Positions 16,535 through 24,941 of a stretch of DNA of 64,000 nt are shown here, one piece after another. The position numbers and the translations under genes were made by a program. Under the pieces are notes generated by a model. The model searched no databases. It saw only the letters and a program-made list of their open reading frames with translations, and was not told the origin of the DNA. The first letter of the stretch is position 1, and every line of letters begins with the position of its first letter. This DNA is from Phosphoribacter sp037045055 (GTDB lineage: Bacteria; Actinomycetota; Actinomycetes; Actinomycetales; Dermatophilaceae), in contig JBAOHJ010000001.1 in assembly GCA_037045055.1 (NCBI GenBank), positions 620,001-684,000 of the forward strand, read 5' to 3'.

Positions 16535-17793
16535 GCGGTGGCCTCGCGCTCGGCCGGGACGAGCAGCAAGTCGTGCCCGAGCCGGTCGCGCTTGGTGCGC
16601 AGGTACCCGGCGTTGTGCACCCCCGGCGCCACGGCGACCCGCTCGAGAGCGCTCACCGCGATCCCGTGCCGGTGCATGGCCTCGACCTTGCGCGGGTTGT
16701 TCGTCAGCAGGGTCACCGGACCGACCCCGAGGTCGTGCAGGATCGCCGCAGCGGCCGCGTAGTCCCGGGCGTCGACGGGCAGCCCGAGGTCGAGCTGGGC
16801 GTCGACGGTGTCGCGGCCGCCGTCCTGCACGGCATACGCGCGCAGCTTGTCGACCAGTCCCACGCCGCGCCCCTCGTGCCCGCGCAGGTAGACCACCGCT
16901 CCCCCGCGGGCCGCGACCCGGCGCATGGACTCGCGCAGCTGGGGCCCGCAGTCGCAGCGCAGCGAGCCGAACGCGTCGCCGGTGAGGCACTCGGAGTGCA
17001 CCCGGACGGGGACGGGCGAGCCGGGCCCGTCCAGCCCGCGCGGGCTGATCAGGGCCAGGTGCTCGTCACCGGTGAGGATGTCGCGGTAGCCGATCGCGCG
17101 GAAGGTGCCGTGCTCGGTGGGCAGGACCGTCTCGGCGCCCCGGTCGACCAGGTCGTGGCGCCGTCGCCACCGGGCCAGCGCCTCGATGGTGATCACCGGC
17201 AGACCGTGCCGGGCCCCGAGGGCCAGGACCGCGTCGCGGCGCATCAGCGGGCCCTCGTCGTGGACGAGCTCGCCGATGACCCCCACCGGGGCGAAGCCGG
17301 CCAGCCGGGCCAGGTCGGCGGCGGCCTCGGTGTGCCCGCGGCGGGTGAGGACCCCGCCGGGGCGCGCGCGCAGCGGCAGGACGTGGCCGGGCCGGACCAG
17401 GTCGCCGGGCCCGGTCGCCGGGTCGGCGAGCAGGTGCACCGTGTGGGTCCGGTCGGCGGCGCCGATCCCCGTGGTGACGCCCGTGGCGGCGTCGACCGAC
17501 ACCGTGTATGCCGTGCGCCGCGGGTCGCGGTTGTCGGCCACCATGAGCGGCAGGGCCAGCCGGTCGGCGATCTCGTCGGTCATCGGGGCGCACAGGTAGC
17601 CCGAGGTGTGCCGGATCGTCCAGGCCATCCAGGCCGCGCTCACCCGCTCGGCGGCCAGGACGACGTCGCCCTCATTCTCGCGGTCCTCGTCGTCGAGGAC
17701 GAGCACCGGCCGGCCGGCCCGCAGCGCCGTCAGGGCGTCCTGGATCGTGGCGAAGGGCGCCGTCGGGTCGACCAGGACGGTGGGCTTGCTCAT
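16531..17793 (-). CDS. ribBA: bifunctional DHBP synthase / GTP cyclohydrolase II
   Basis: 420-residue fusion supplying both branches of riboflavin synthesis. The N-terminal DHBP synthase domain (residues 1 to about 210) has DDEDRENEGDVV and the RRGHTEAA loop. The C-terminal GTP cyclohydrolase II domain has the zinc motif CLTGDAFGSLRCDCGPQL and the RGHEGRGVGL arginine/tyrosine region. The ATG at 17793 has AAGGAGGAG just upstream inside ribE, and ATGA overlaps join it to ribE and ribH. Confidence 0.94.
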   Translation of the reverse strand: MSKPTVLVDPTAPFATIQDALTALRAGRPVLVLDDEDRENEGDVVLAAERVSAAWMAWTIRHTSGYLCAPMTDEIADRLALPLMVADNRDPRRTAYTVSVDAATGVTTGIGAADRTHTVHLLADPATGPGDLVRPGHVLPLRARPGGVLTRRGHTEAAADLARLAGFAPVGVIGELVHDEGPLMRRDAVLALGARHGLPVITIEALARWRRRHDLVDRGAETVLPTEHGTFRAIGYRDILTGDEHLALISPRGLDGPGSPVPVRVHSECLTGDAFGSLRCDCGPQLRESMRRVAARGGAVVYLRGHEGRGVGLVDKLRAYAVQDGGRDTVDAQLDLGLPVDARDYAAAAAILHDLGVGPVTLLTNNPRKVEAMHRHGIAVSALERVAVAPGVHNAGYLRTKRDRLGHDLLLVPAEREATA

Positions 17794-18386
17794 CGGACTC
17801 CTCCTTGCAGCAACCGTTCGACGTACTTCGCCAACGCGTCGGCCTCGATGTTGACCGTGTCGCCGATCCGTCTGTACCCCAGCGTTGTCTCGGCGAGGGT
17901 CGTGGGGATCAGCGATACCTCGAACCACTCGGCCCCGAGCCCGGAGACGGTCAGCGAGACCCCGTCGACGGCGATCGAGCCCTTCGCCACCACGTAGGCC
18001 GCGACGCTCGCCGGCAGGGCGAACCGCACGACCTCCCAACGCTGCCCCGGCGTGCGGGCGAGGATCGTCGTCGTGGTGTCGACGTGGCCCTGGACGATGT
18101 GCCCGGCGAACCGACCGTCGGCGGCCAGCGCGCGCTCGAGGTTGACCCGCTGGCCGGGGCGCAGCGCCCCCAGGCTGCAGCGGCGCAGCGTCTCGGCCAT
18201 GACGTCGACGGTGAAGGACCGGGCGTCGTAGTCGACGACGGTGAGGCAGACCCCGTTGACGGCGATGGACGCCCCGTGGGTCGTGTCGGACACCACGAGG
18301 GGCCCCTCGATGGTCAGCCCGGCGTCGTCGGCGCGGGTCTGGATCGACAGCACCGTGCCGAGTTCCTCGACGATCCCGGTGAACAT
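17790..18386 (-). CDS. ribE: riboflavin synthase alpha chain
   Basis: Dismutates two lumazine molecules into riboflavin plus the pyrimidine precursor. The 198 residues are two repeated lumazine-binding barrels: repeat 1 opens MFTGIVEELG with VNGVCLTVV, and repeat 2 has GHIVQGHVDTT and VDGVSLTV. It starts by a one-base TGATG overlap with ribD and ends overlapping ribBA. Confidence 0.93.
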   Translation of the reverse strand: MFTGIVEELGTVLSIQTRADDAGLTIEGPLVVSDTTHGASIAVNGVCLTVVDYDARSFTVDVMAETLRRCSLGALRPGQRVNLERALAADGRFAGHIVQGHVDTTTTILARTPGQRWEVVRFALPASVAAYVVAKGSIAVDGVSLTVSGLGAEWFEVSLIPTTLAETTLGYRRIGDTVNIEADALAKYVERLLQGGVR

Positions 18387-19435
18387 CAGCGACCTGCCAC
18401 GCTCGTGGGCCGGGCCAGGACGCGGACGTCGCCGCCGAGCACGGCGACGTCCAGCAGCTCCAGGCGGGCGGCCTGGTCGATGGTCTGGATGCCCAGACCG
18501 CCGACCGCGGCCGGCCCGGCGCCTAGCAGCGCGGGGGCGAGGTAGGCGACGACGTCGTCGACGAGACCGGCGGCGAGGAAGGCGGCGGCCACGATGGGGC
18601 CGCCTTCCAGCCAGACCCGACGGATACCCTTGTCCCACAACGTGTCCAGGACGACGTCGGGGTCACGAGTCGGCAGCAGGAGGGTCGGGGCGGTCTCGTC
18701 GAGGACCCGGGCTCCGGTCGGGACCGGCCGGTGCCCCACGACCACCCGCAGCGGCTGGGATTCGCGCAGCGAGCCGTCGGGATACCGCGCGGTGAGCTGG
18801 GGGTCGTCGGCCAGGACCGTGCCCGTCCCGACGAGGATCGCGGCATACCCGGCCCGTCGTTCGTGGACGTCGGCGCGCGCGGCCGGCCCGGTGATCCACC
18901 GGCTGGACCCATCCGCGGCGGCGCTGCGACCGTCCAGGGTCGCGGCGAACTTCCAGGTCACCAGCGGCCGGCCCAGCCGCATCGCGGCGGTCCACTCGGC
19001 GTTCAGCGCAGCCGACGCGTCGGCGAGCAGGCCACCGACGACGTCCAGGCCGGCCTCCCGCAGCATCCGGGCCCCGCCCCCGGCGAGGGTGCTCGGGTCG
19101 GCCTGCCCGAAGACGACCCGGGCGACCCCGGCGTCCAGCAGCGCCTGGGTGCACGGGCCGGTCCGGCCGGTATGCCGGCACGGCTCCAGGGTGATCACGG
19201 CGGTGCCGCCGCGGGCGCGGGAGCCGGCGGCGGCGAGGGCGACGATCTCGGCGTGCGGTGTGCCCGCGCCGGCGTGCCAGCCTTGGCCGACCTGGCCACC
19301 CTCGGCGTCGAGCACGACCGCCCCGACGCGAGGGTTGGGGTCGGCGAGGGGGCCGGACGCGGCCAGGCGCAGCGCGACCTGCATGGCGTCGCGGATCGCG
19401 TCGTGCGTGTCGCCGGTGCTCGTCGTCGTGGCCAC
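18386..19435 (-). CDS. ribD: bifunctional riboflavin deaminase/reductase
   Basis: Deaminates and then reduces the pyrimidine intermediate after GTP cyclohydrolase. The 349-residue protein has an N-terminal zinc deaminase (HAE near residue 61 and PCRHTGRTGPC) and a C-terminal DHFR-like reductase (WKFAATLDGRSAA, WLEGGPIVAAAF). It starts at GTG, with GGAGG about 12 bases upstream. As first gene of ribD-ribE-ribBA-ribH-ribM it follows the FMN riboswitch directly. Confidence 0.92.
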   Translation of the reverse strand: MATTTSTGDTHDAIRDAMQVALRLAASGPLADPNPRVGAVVLDAEGGQVGQGWHAGAGTPHAEIVALAAAGSRARGGTAVITLEPCRHTGRTGPCTQALLDAGVARVVFGQADPSTLAGGGARMLREAGLDVVGGLLADASAALNAEWTAAMRLGRPLVTWKFAATLDGRSAAADGSSRWITGPAARADVHERRAGYAAILVGTGTVLADDPQLTARYPDGSLRESQPLRVVVGHRPVPTGARVLDETAPTLLLPTRDPDVVLDTLWDKGIRRVWLEGGPIVAAAFLAAGLVDDVVAYLAPALLGAGPAAVGGLGIQTIDQAARLELLDVAVLGGDVRVLARPTSVAGR

Positions 19436-19585
19436 GACCGTGCTCGTCCTCCGCCTCGCCGGTCCGCTCGACTCGGGTGACCCGAGCGGCGTGAGCCGGG
19501 GTTGGGACGAGCCGACGAACCCAGGTGCCCGCCCGGGACACCCCGCGTTGCGGCGGACTGCCGGGCCTTCGGCGGACCCGTCGGC

Positions 19586-19601
19586 GTGACCTGACGGTCA
19601 C
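19586..19601 (-). terminator. hairpin in the riboswitch expression platform
   Basis: GTGACC (19586-19591) pairs with GGTCAC (19596-19601) around a TGAC loop, immediately 3' of the FMN aptamer and upstream of ribD. It could act as a regulatory stem; there is no U-tract, so control may be by another route. Confidence 0.45.
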
Positions 19602-19603
19602 AC

Positions 19604-19730
19604 CCGTGCTGCCTCCCATCCGGACTTTCACCGTCGGTCCTGGAGTTCCACCAGGTCAACCGGCCGCTGGCTGCGGCCGGGTCGCGGACTGTCACCGCCG
19701 GTTCGGAATTGCACCGACCCCGGAGCACGT
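19604..19730 (-). ncRNA. FMN riboswitch (RFN element)
   Basis: Read on the minus strand, this leader contains the conserved RFN blocks in order: GGGGTCGGTGCAATTCC, ACCGGCGGTGACAGTCCGCG, a variable arm, CCGACGGTGAAAGTCCGGAT and GGGAGGCAGCACGG. The 5' and 3' ends can pair to close the P1 stem. These are the hallmark sequences of FMN aptamers. It should lower expression of the whole rib operon, including the PnuC-family transporter, when FMN is plentiful. Confidence 0.95.
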
Positions 19731-19811
19731 GGGTCCGAGTGTACGCCGACGGCGCCAGGGACGCAGGTGTGTCTCACCCCACCGGGGCGACAGCGCCGAC
19801 CGGGCGCAGGC

Positions 19812-20474
19812 TCAGGCCGAGTGGTCGTGCCGCGCGACGAGCGCTCGCAGGTGGTCGACCTCGGCGGCGGCATCGGCTGCGGCATACACGGCGGACCCGG
19901 CGACGAAGACGTCGGCGCCGGCCTCGGCGCACTGCTCGATCGTCGCCGCGCTGACGCCACCGTCGACCTGGATCCACACCTGCCCGCCGTAGCGACGCAC
20001 CGACTCGCGCACCGCCGCCACCTTGGGCATCTGGTCGGCCATGAACGCCTGCCCGCCGAACCCGGGCTCGACGGTCATGACGAGGACCATGTCCAGCTCG
20101 GGCAGCAGCTGTTCGTAGGGCGCCCAGGGCGTGCCGGGTTTGAGCGCCATCCCGGCCCGGGCACCCGCCGCCCGCAGCCGGCGCGCCAGCGTCTGGGGGT
20201 CGGCGGCCGCCTCGACGTGGAAGGTCACCGACCCCGCGCCGGCCTCGGCGTAGCCGGTCGCCCAGCGGTCCGGGTCCTCGATCATCAGATGGCAGTCGAT
20301 CGGCAGCGGGCTGACCCGCACCAGCGCCTCGACGACCGGCAAGCCCATGGTGAGGTTGGGGACGAAGTGGTTGTCCATGACGTCCACGTGGGCCCAGTCG
20401 GCATTGCGGACCGCGTCGAGCTCGTGCTCGAGGTTGGCGAAGTCGGCCGACAGGATGCTCGGGGAGATCAGCAC
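19812..20474 (-). CDS. rpe: ribulose-phosphate 3-epimerase
   Basis: Interconverts ribulose-5-phosphate and xylulose-5-phosphate in the pentose phosphate pathway. The 220-residue TIM barrel has the signature SPSILSADF at the N-terminus, the metal ligands in HVDVMDNHFVPN and DCHLMIEDP, MTVEPGFGGQ, and VDGGVS. It starts at GTG. It lies upstream of the riboflavin operon, which draws on ribulose-5-phosphate for the DHBP branch. Confidence 0.94.
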   Translation of the reverse strand: MLISPSILSADFANLEHELDAVRNADWAHVDVMDNHFVPNLTMGLPVVEALVRVSPLPIDCHLMIEDPDRWATGYAEAGAGSVTFHVEAAADPQTLARRLRAAGARAGMALKPGTPWAPYEQLLPELDMVLVMTVEPGFGGQAFMADQMPKVAAVRESVRRYGGQVWIQVDGGVSAATIEQCAEAGADVFVAGSAVYAAADAAAEVDHLRALVARHDHSA

Positions 20475-20563
20475 GGCGCCAGGGTAGCCGGGCGGCAGCG
20501 GTGCGGCCGGTCGAGCGGCCCGCCCGGCGGGGGGCGGGCCTGACGAGGCCGGCGCCGGTGGGC

Positions 20564-22018
20564 TCAGCCCCGCCGACGCAGCAGCGCGAGGAACATCGCG
20601 TCGGTGCCGTGCACGTGCGGCCACAGCTGGACCTGCGGGCCGGCGCCCAGCTCGGTGGCCCGACCCGCCGAGGCGAGCTCCACCGCAGGACGGGCGTCGA
20701 GGACCTCGACGTCGTGGCGGGCCTTGACGACGTCGACGACGACGAACCGGGTCTCCGGCAGGTGCGGGGTGCAGGTGGCGTAGGCGACCACCCCGCCGGG
20801 GCGGGTCGCGTCGAGCGCGGCGTCCAGCAGCGCCCGCTGCAGCGGCACCAGCGTCTGGCAGTCCGCGGGGGTGCGTCGCCAACGCGCCTCGGGCCGGCGG
20901 CGCAGCGCCCCGAGACCGGAGCACGGGGCGTCGACGAGCACCCGGTCATACCGCCCCGGTTCCAGCGCGCCGACCTCGCGCCCGTCGCCGACGCGGACCT
21001 CGATCCGACCCGGGGCCCGGTCGACCGCTGGGGCCAGGGTCGCCCGCAGCAGTTGGGCGCGGTGCTCGCTCACCTCGGCGGCCACCAGCCAGGCCTGCCC
21101 CGAGGCGGCGGCCCCGGCCAGCAGCCCGGCCTTCCCGCCGGGGCCGGCGCACAGGTCCAGCCATCGTTCCGCGCGGCCCACGGCGGGCACGTCGGCCGCC
21201 AGCAGGGCGAGCGCGACCAGCTGGGAGCCCTCGTCCTGGACGGCCGCCCGGGCCTCGCGGACGGCCGGCAGCGCGCCGGGGTCGCCGTGCGGCAGGACGG
21301 CGGCGGTCGGGGCCAGCCGGCCCGGCTCGGCACCGGCCCGGACCAGCTCGTCGACGTCGGCCAGCCCGGGCCGGCCGGCCAGGGTCACCGCGGCGGGGAG
21401 GTTGTCGGCCTGCAGCAGCGCGGTCAGCTCGGCGTCCACCGTGGCCCGGGTGGCCCGGGCGTGACCGAGCAGGGCGGCGCGCAGCGCCTCGACCACCCAC
21501 ACCGGGTGGGACTGCTCGACCGCGAGGCGCTGGACGAGCGGCATCGATGGCGGGGCCACCTCGGCCAGCCACCCGTCCAGGTGACGCTCGCCCACCCGGC
21601 GCAGCACGGCGTTGACCAGGCCGGCCGGGCCGACCCCGTTGACGGTGCGAGCCAGCGCGACGGTCTCGCTCACCGCGGCGTGCGCGGGCACGCGCATCGC
21701 CAGCATTTGGTGGGCGCCCAGGCGCAGGGTGTCCAGGACCGCGGGGTCGAGCGCGTCGGTCGGGCGCCGGGCGGTCGTGGCGAGGATGGGGTCGTACCTG
21801 CCCTGCATCCGCAGGGTGCCGTACGCCAGCTCGGTGGCGAAGGCCGCGTCTCGACCGCCGAGCCGGCGGCGGCGCAGGATGACCGGCAACGCCAGGTTCG
21901 CGTAGGCGCCCGATGCAACCGCCCGCAGGAGCGTGTATGCCGCCAGCCGGGCCGGGTCGGCGCGCCGGGCCCGCTCCGACGGGCGCTGCGCGGACCGGAC
22001 CGGGCCCTGCTCAGGCAT
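20564..22018 (-). CDS. rsmB: 16S rRNA m5C967 methyltransferase RsmB
   Basis: RNA (cytosine-5) methyltransferase of 484 residues. An N-terminal NusB-like RNA-binding domain (about residues 20-150) precedes the Rossmann methyltransferase domain with DLCAGPGGKAG (SAM binding), DAPCSGLGALRRRPEARW and ATCTPHLPE, whose cysteines are the catalytic pair. I chose the ATG at 22018, which overlaps the fmt end by eight bases; longer in-frame starts run into fmt. Confidence 0.9.
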   Translation of the reverse strand: MPEQGPVRSAQRPSERARRADPARLAAYTLLRAVASGAYANLALPVILRRRRLGGRDAAFATELAYGTLRMQGRYDPILATTARRPTDALDPAVLDTLRLGAHQMLAMRVPAHAAVSETVALARTVNGVGPAGLVNAVLRRVGERHLDGWLAEVAPPSMPLVQRLAVEQSHPVWVVEALRAALLGHARATRATVDAELTALLQADNLPAAVTLAGRPGLADVDELVRAGAEPGRLAPTAAVLPHGDPGALPAVREARAAVQDEGSQLVALALLAADVPAVGRAERWLDLCAGPGGKAGLLAGAAASGQAWLVAAEVSEHRAQLLRATLAPAVDRAPGRIEVRVGDGREVGALEPGRYDRVLVDAPCSGLGALRRRPEARWRRTPADCQTLVPLQRALLDAALDATRPGGVVAYATCTPHLPETRFVVVDVVKARHDVEVLDARPAVELASAGRATELGAGPQVQLWPHVHGTDAMFLALLRRRG

Positions 22019-22958
22019 CGGCCTCGAACCGCTCCCCGTCCTGCACCCGCACCCCCCGGGCCCAGTCCGCGGCGGGCATCTCGCGCCGGCCGTGCGGGCG
22101 AAGGACGCCGAGGCGTACCGGGACCGTCGCGGTGCCGGCATACACCGCCTTCTTGGTGACCCATAGGCCGCCCGGGTCGAGCCGGACCGAGCCGAGGGCC
22201 TCGGGGGTCGCCGGCGTCAGCGGGCCCACCCCGAGGCGCTCGCCCCGGAACCCGGTCCAGGCCCCGGGCGCCGGCGTGCACCCGCGGACCAGGCGGTCGA
22301 TCGCCTCGGCCGGCCGGTGCCAGCGCACCCGGGCGTCGGAAGGACCGATCTTCGGCGCGAGGGACACCCCGTCGGCCGGCTGGGGCCGGGCCTGCACCCG
22401 GCCGTCCTCGATCCCGTCGAGGGTGGCGACGAGCAGGTCGGCGCCGGCGCGCGCCAACCGCTCGAGCAGGTCTCCCGCGGTGTCGGCCGGTCGGATCGCC
22501 TCGGTCATGACGCCGTAGACCGGCCCGGTGTCCAGGCCGGCGTCCAGCCGGAAGGTCGTCGCCCCGGTGACCTCGTCCCCGGCGAGGATCGCGTGCTGCA
22601 CCGGCGCGGCCCCCCGCCAGGCCGGCAGCAGCGAGAAGTGCAGGTTGACCCAGCCGTGCGTCGGGATGTCGAGGGCAGCCTGGGGCACCAGGGCGCCGTA
22701 AGCGACCACCGGGACGCAGTCGGGCGCCAGCTCGCGCAGCGTGCCCAGGAACTGCGGGTCGCGGGGAGTGGGCGGGGTCAGGACCGGTATGCCGTGGTGG
22801 GCGGCGCGCTCACGCACCGCGGACGGTCGCAGCGACCGGCCTCGCCCGGACCGGGCGTCGGGCCGCGTGATGACGGCGAGGACCTCGTGCGAGGAGGCCA
22901 CCACGGCGTCGAGACCGGGCACCGCGACCTCGGGCGTGCCGGCGAAGACCAGCCGCAC
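22011..22958 (-). CDS. fmt: methionyl-tRNA formyltransferase
   Basis: Formylates initiator Met-tRNA. The 315 residues include VRLVFAGTPEVAVPGL at the GTG start, the catalytic NLHFSLLPAWRGAAPVQ (Asn-His) and the conserved GDEVTGATTFRLDAGLDTGP, followed by the C-terminal OB-fold tRNA-binding domain. It begins one base after the def stop, pairing formylation with deformylation in one transcript. Confidence 0.94.
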   Translation of the reverse strand: MRLVFAGTPEVAVPGLDAVVASSHEVLAVITRPDARSGRGRSLRPSAVRERAAHHGIPVLTPPTPRDPQFLGTLRELAPDCVPVVAYGALVPQAALDIPTHGWVNLHFSLLPAWRGAAPVQHAILAGDEVTGATTFRLDAGLDTGPVYGVMTEAIRPADTAGDLLERLARAGADLLVATLDGIEDGRVQARPQPADGVSLAPKIGPSDARVRWHRPAEAIDRLVRGCTPAPGAWTGFRGERLGVGPLTPATPEALGSVRLDPGGLWVTKKAVYAGTATVPVRLGVLRPHGRREMPAADWARGVRVQDGERFEADA

Positions 22959-22959
22959 C

Positions 22960-23505
22960 TCACATCCCCCGGCCGAAGGTCGCGTGCGGGCTGGCCTTGA
23001 CCGTCGGCACCGGCTCGCCGCTGGCCTGCGCCTCGCGGACGGCCCGCATGGCCGCCCGCCGCTGCTCGGGGTCCATCCGGTCGACGAACAGGATGCCGTC
23101 GAGGTGGTCGGTCTCGTGCTGGACCGCCCGGGCCAGCAGGTCGGTGCCCTCGATGAGGATCGGCTCGCCGTGCTGGTCGACGCCGGCGGCCACGACCGAG
23201 CGCGCCCGCGGGGTGTCGAAGGACAGGCCGGGGAAGGACAGGCACCCCTCCGGACCCTGCTGTTGCTCGTCGGACAGGTCCAGGACCGGGTTGACCAGAT
23301 GGCCGAGCACCCCGTCGACGTGGTAGGTGAAGACCCGCAGCCCCACCCCGATCTGGGGCGCCGCCAGACCGGCACCGGGCGCGTCGAGCATGGTGTCGGC
23401 CAGGTCCTTGACCAGGATGCGCAGTTCCCTGTCGAAGTCGACCACAGGGGCGGCGGGGGTGCGCAGGATCGGGTCGCCGAACAGCCGGATGACCTTGACC
23501 GACAA
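22960..23505 (-). CDS. def: peptide deformylase
   Basis: Removes the N-formyl group from new proteins. The 181 residues carry the three metal-site motifs GLAAPQIGV, EGCLSFPG and QHETDHLDG (HEXXH). The best start is a TTG at 23505 with GGAGG seven bases upstream, giving MSVKVIRLFGDPIL. The C-terminal tail of about 25 residues is typical of actinobacterial enzymes. Confidence 0.92.
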   Translation of the reverse strand: MSVKVIRLFGDPILRTPAAPVVDFDRELRILVKDLADTMLDAPGAGLAAPQIGVGLRVFTYHVDGVLGHLVNPVLDLSDEQQQGPEGCLSFPGLSFDTPRARSVVAAGVDQHGEPILIEGTDLLARAVQHETDHLDGILFVDRMDPEQRRAAMRAVREAQASGEPVPTVKASPHATFGRGM

Positions 23506-23542
23506 GGGGCGTCCTCCGTTGACCTCGGGGCGGGCGCCCAGT

Positions 23543-24826
23543 CTACGGCTCGCGCGGTGGTGCGATCGGTGGGTGGTGTCCCGCACGCAGGGGCTCGACG
23601 GTGGGGCCACCGGTCAGGTCGCGCACGGCGCGGGAGGTCAGCGCGCCGAGCGTCAGCGCCGCGAACAGCACCGAACTGACCAGCAGGACGGTGTGCGGGT
23701 CGAAGGCGGTGCCGAGCCACCCGTAGAGCAGGGCTCCCAGGGGCAGGGCGAGGTAGGAGCCCAGGGCGTCGTAGCTGGACACCCGGGACAGCACATGCGC
23801 CGGGACGTGCTGCTGCAACGCGGTGGTCCACCCCACGGCGAACACCTCGGCGCCGGCCCCGGCGAGCAGGAACCCGACCGCGAGGACCACGACGGACTGG
23901 TCGCTGGCCAGCGCGGCGATGGGCAACGCGCCGACGGCGATGGTCGCCAGCCCGGTGCGCAGCGGGCGCCGCAGCGTGGCCCGCATGAGCACCACGGTCA
24001 TCGCCAGGGTCCCCACCGCCTCGGCCGCGAGCGCGACCCCCCACCCGGACTCGCCGATCCGCTCGCTGGACTTCGCCACCGCCGGGCCGAGCACCCCGTG
24101 GGTGCCGATGGCGATCGCGTTGACTCCCGCGAACACGGCCACGACGAGCCACACCCAGGTCCGGGAGCGGAACTCCACCCACCCTTCCCGCAGCTCGCGT
24201 CCCATCGACGCCTGCGGGGACACCTCGCCGCGCAGGCCGCGGGGCAACCGGGTCAGGGCCAGCAACGGGATCGCCGCGAGATAGGTGACCGAGTCGGCCA
24301 GCAACGCCCAGCCCGGGCCCGGGCCCACGACCAGCAGCCCGGCCACGGCCGGGCCGGCGATGTCCAGGACCCCCCGGCTGAACGACAGCACGGCGTTGGC
24401 CTGCTGGACCAGCGCCGGTGGCACCAGCAGCGGCACGATGGCGACCATGGCCGGCGTGGTCAGGCCCATGACGGCACCGCCGACGGCTTCGATGGCCATG
24501 AGGTGCCAGATCTCGGCGCGGCCGCTGAGGACGAGATAGGCCGCCAGACCCTGACTGAGGAACGCGGTGGCGTGGGCGAGCTGGATGACCAGGGCCGGGG
24601 ACACCCGGTCGGCGGCGATACCGCCCAGCGGGAGCACGCACAGCAGGGCCAGGGTCCGCGCGGCCAGGACGAGCGCCAGAGCCCCGGCCGATCCGGTGAT
24701 GTGCAGGACGGCGAACGCGAGGGCCACGGTGGTCAACGCCGTTCCGGCCCGCGAGACGGTGCGGGCGGCGACGTACCACGCGAAGGGGCCCTGCCCCAGC
24801 GCGCCGGCCCGAGCCCGCACCGTCAC
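23543..24826 (-). CDS. MFS transporter, EntS/MFS_3-like
   Basis: 427-residue permease of about 12 membrane segments resembling the enterobactin-exporter (EntS/MFS_3) branch: an N-terminal GPFAWYVAARTVSRAGTALTTVALAFAV, loop GGIAADRVSPALVIQ, and a conserved VPPALVQQANAVLSFSRGVLDIAGPA before helix 5. It starts at GTG after GGAGG. It sits between def and priA, which adjoin in many actinobacteria, and so looks like an acquired export gene. The substrate is unknown. Confidence 0.8.
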   Translation of the reverse strand: MTVRARAGALGQGPFAWYVAARTVSRAGTALTTVALAFAVLHITGSAGALALVLAARTLALLCVLPLGGIAADRVSPALVIQLAHATAFLSQGLAAYLVLSGRAEIWHLMAIEAVGGAVMGLTTPAMVAIVPLLVPPALVQQANAVLSFSRGVLDIAGPAVAGLLVVGPGPGWALLADSVTYLAAIPLLALTRLPRGLRGEVSPQASMGRELREGWVEFRSRTWVWLVVAVFAGVNAIAIGTHGVLGPAVAKSSERIGESGWGVALAAEAVGTLAMTVVLMRATLRRPLRTGLATIAVGALPIAALASDQSVVVLAVGFLLAGAGAEVFAVGWTTALQQHVPAHVLSRVSSYDALGSYLALPLGALLYGWLGTAFDPHTVLLVSSVLFAALTLGALTSRAVRDLTGGPTVEPLRAGHHPPIAPPREP

Positions 24827-24941
24827 CGGCGTCCTCCAGGGCTACCCACCGCAGCAGTATGCCGCCTCGCGGGCCCGGGCACCGGCGTGGCACCCTGCCC
24901 CCCGGGCCCACCGCCAGCCGACCCCGCCCGGCGCCGGTCGG

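Noticed and set aside
22011..24911. A 966-codon minus-strand frame spanning fmt, def and the MFS gene
   Set aside because: Only the fmt part is coding; def and the MFS gene read in other frames with proper starts and motifs.
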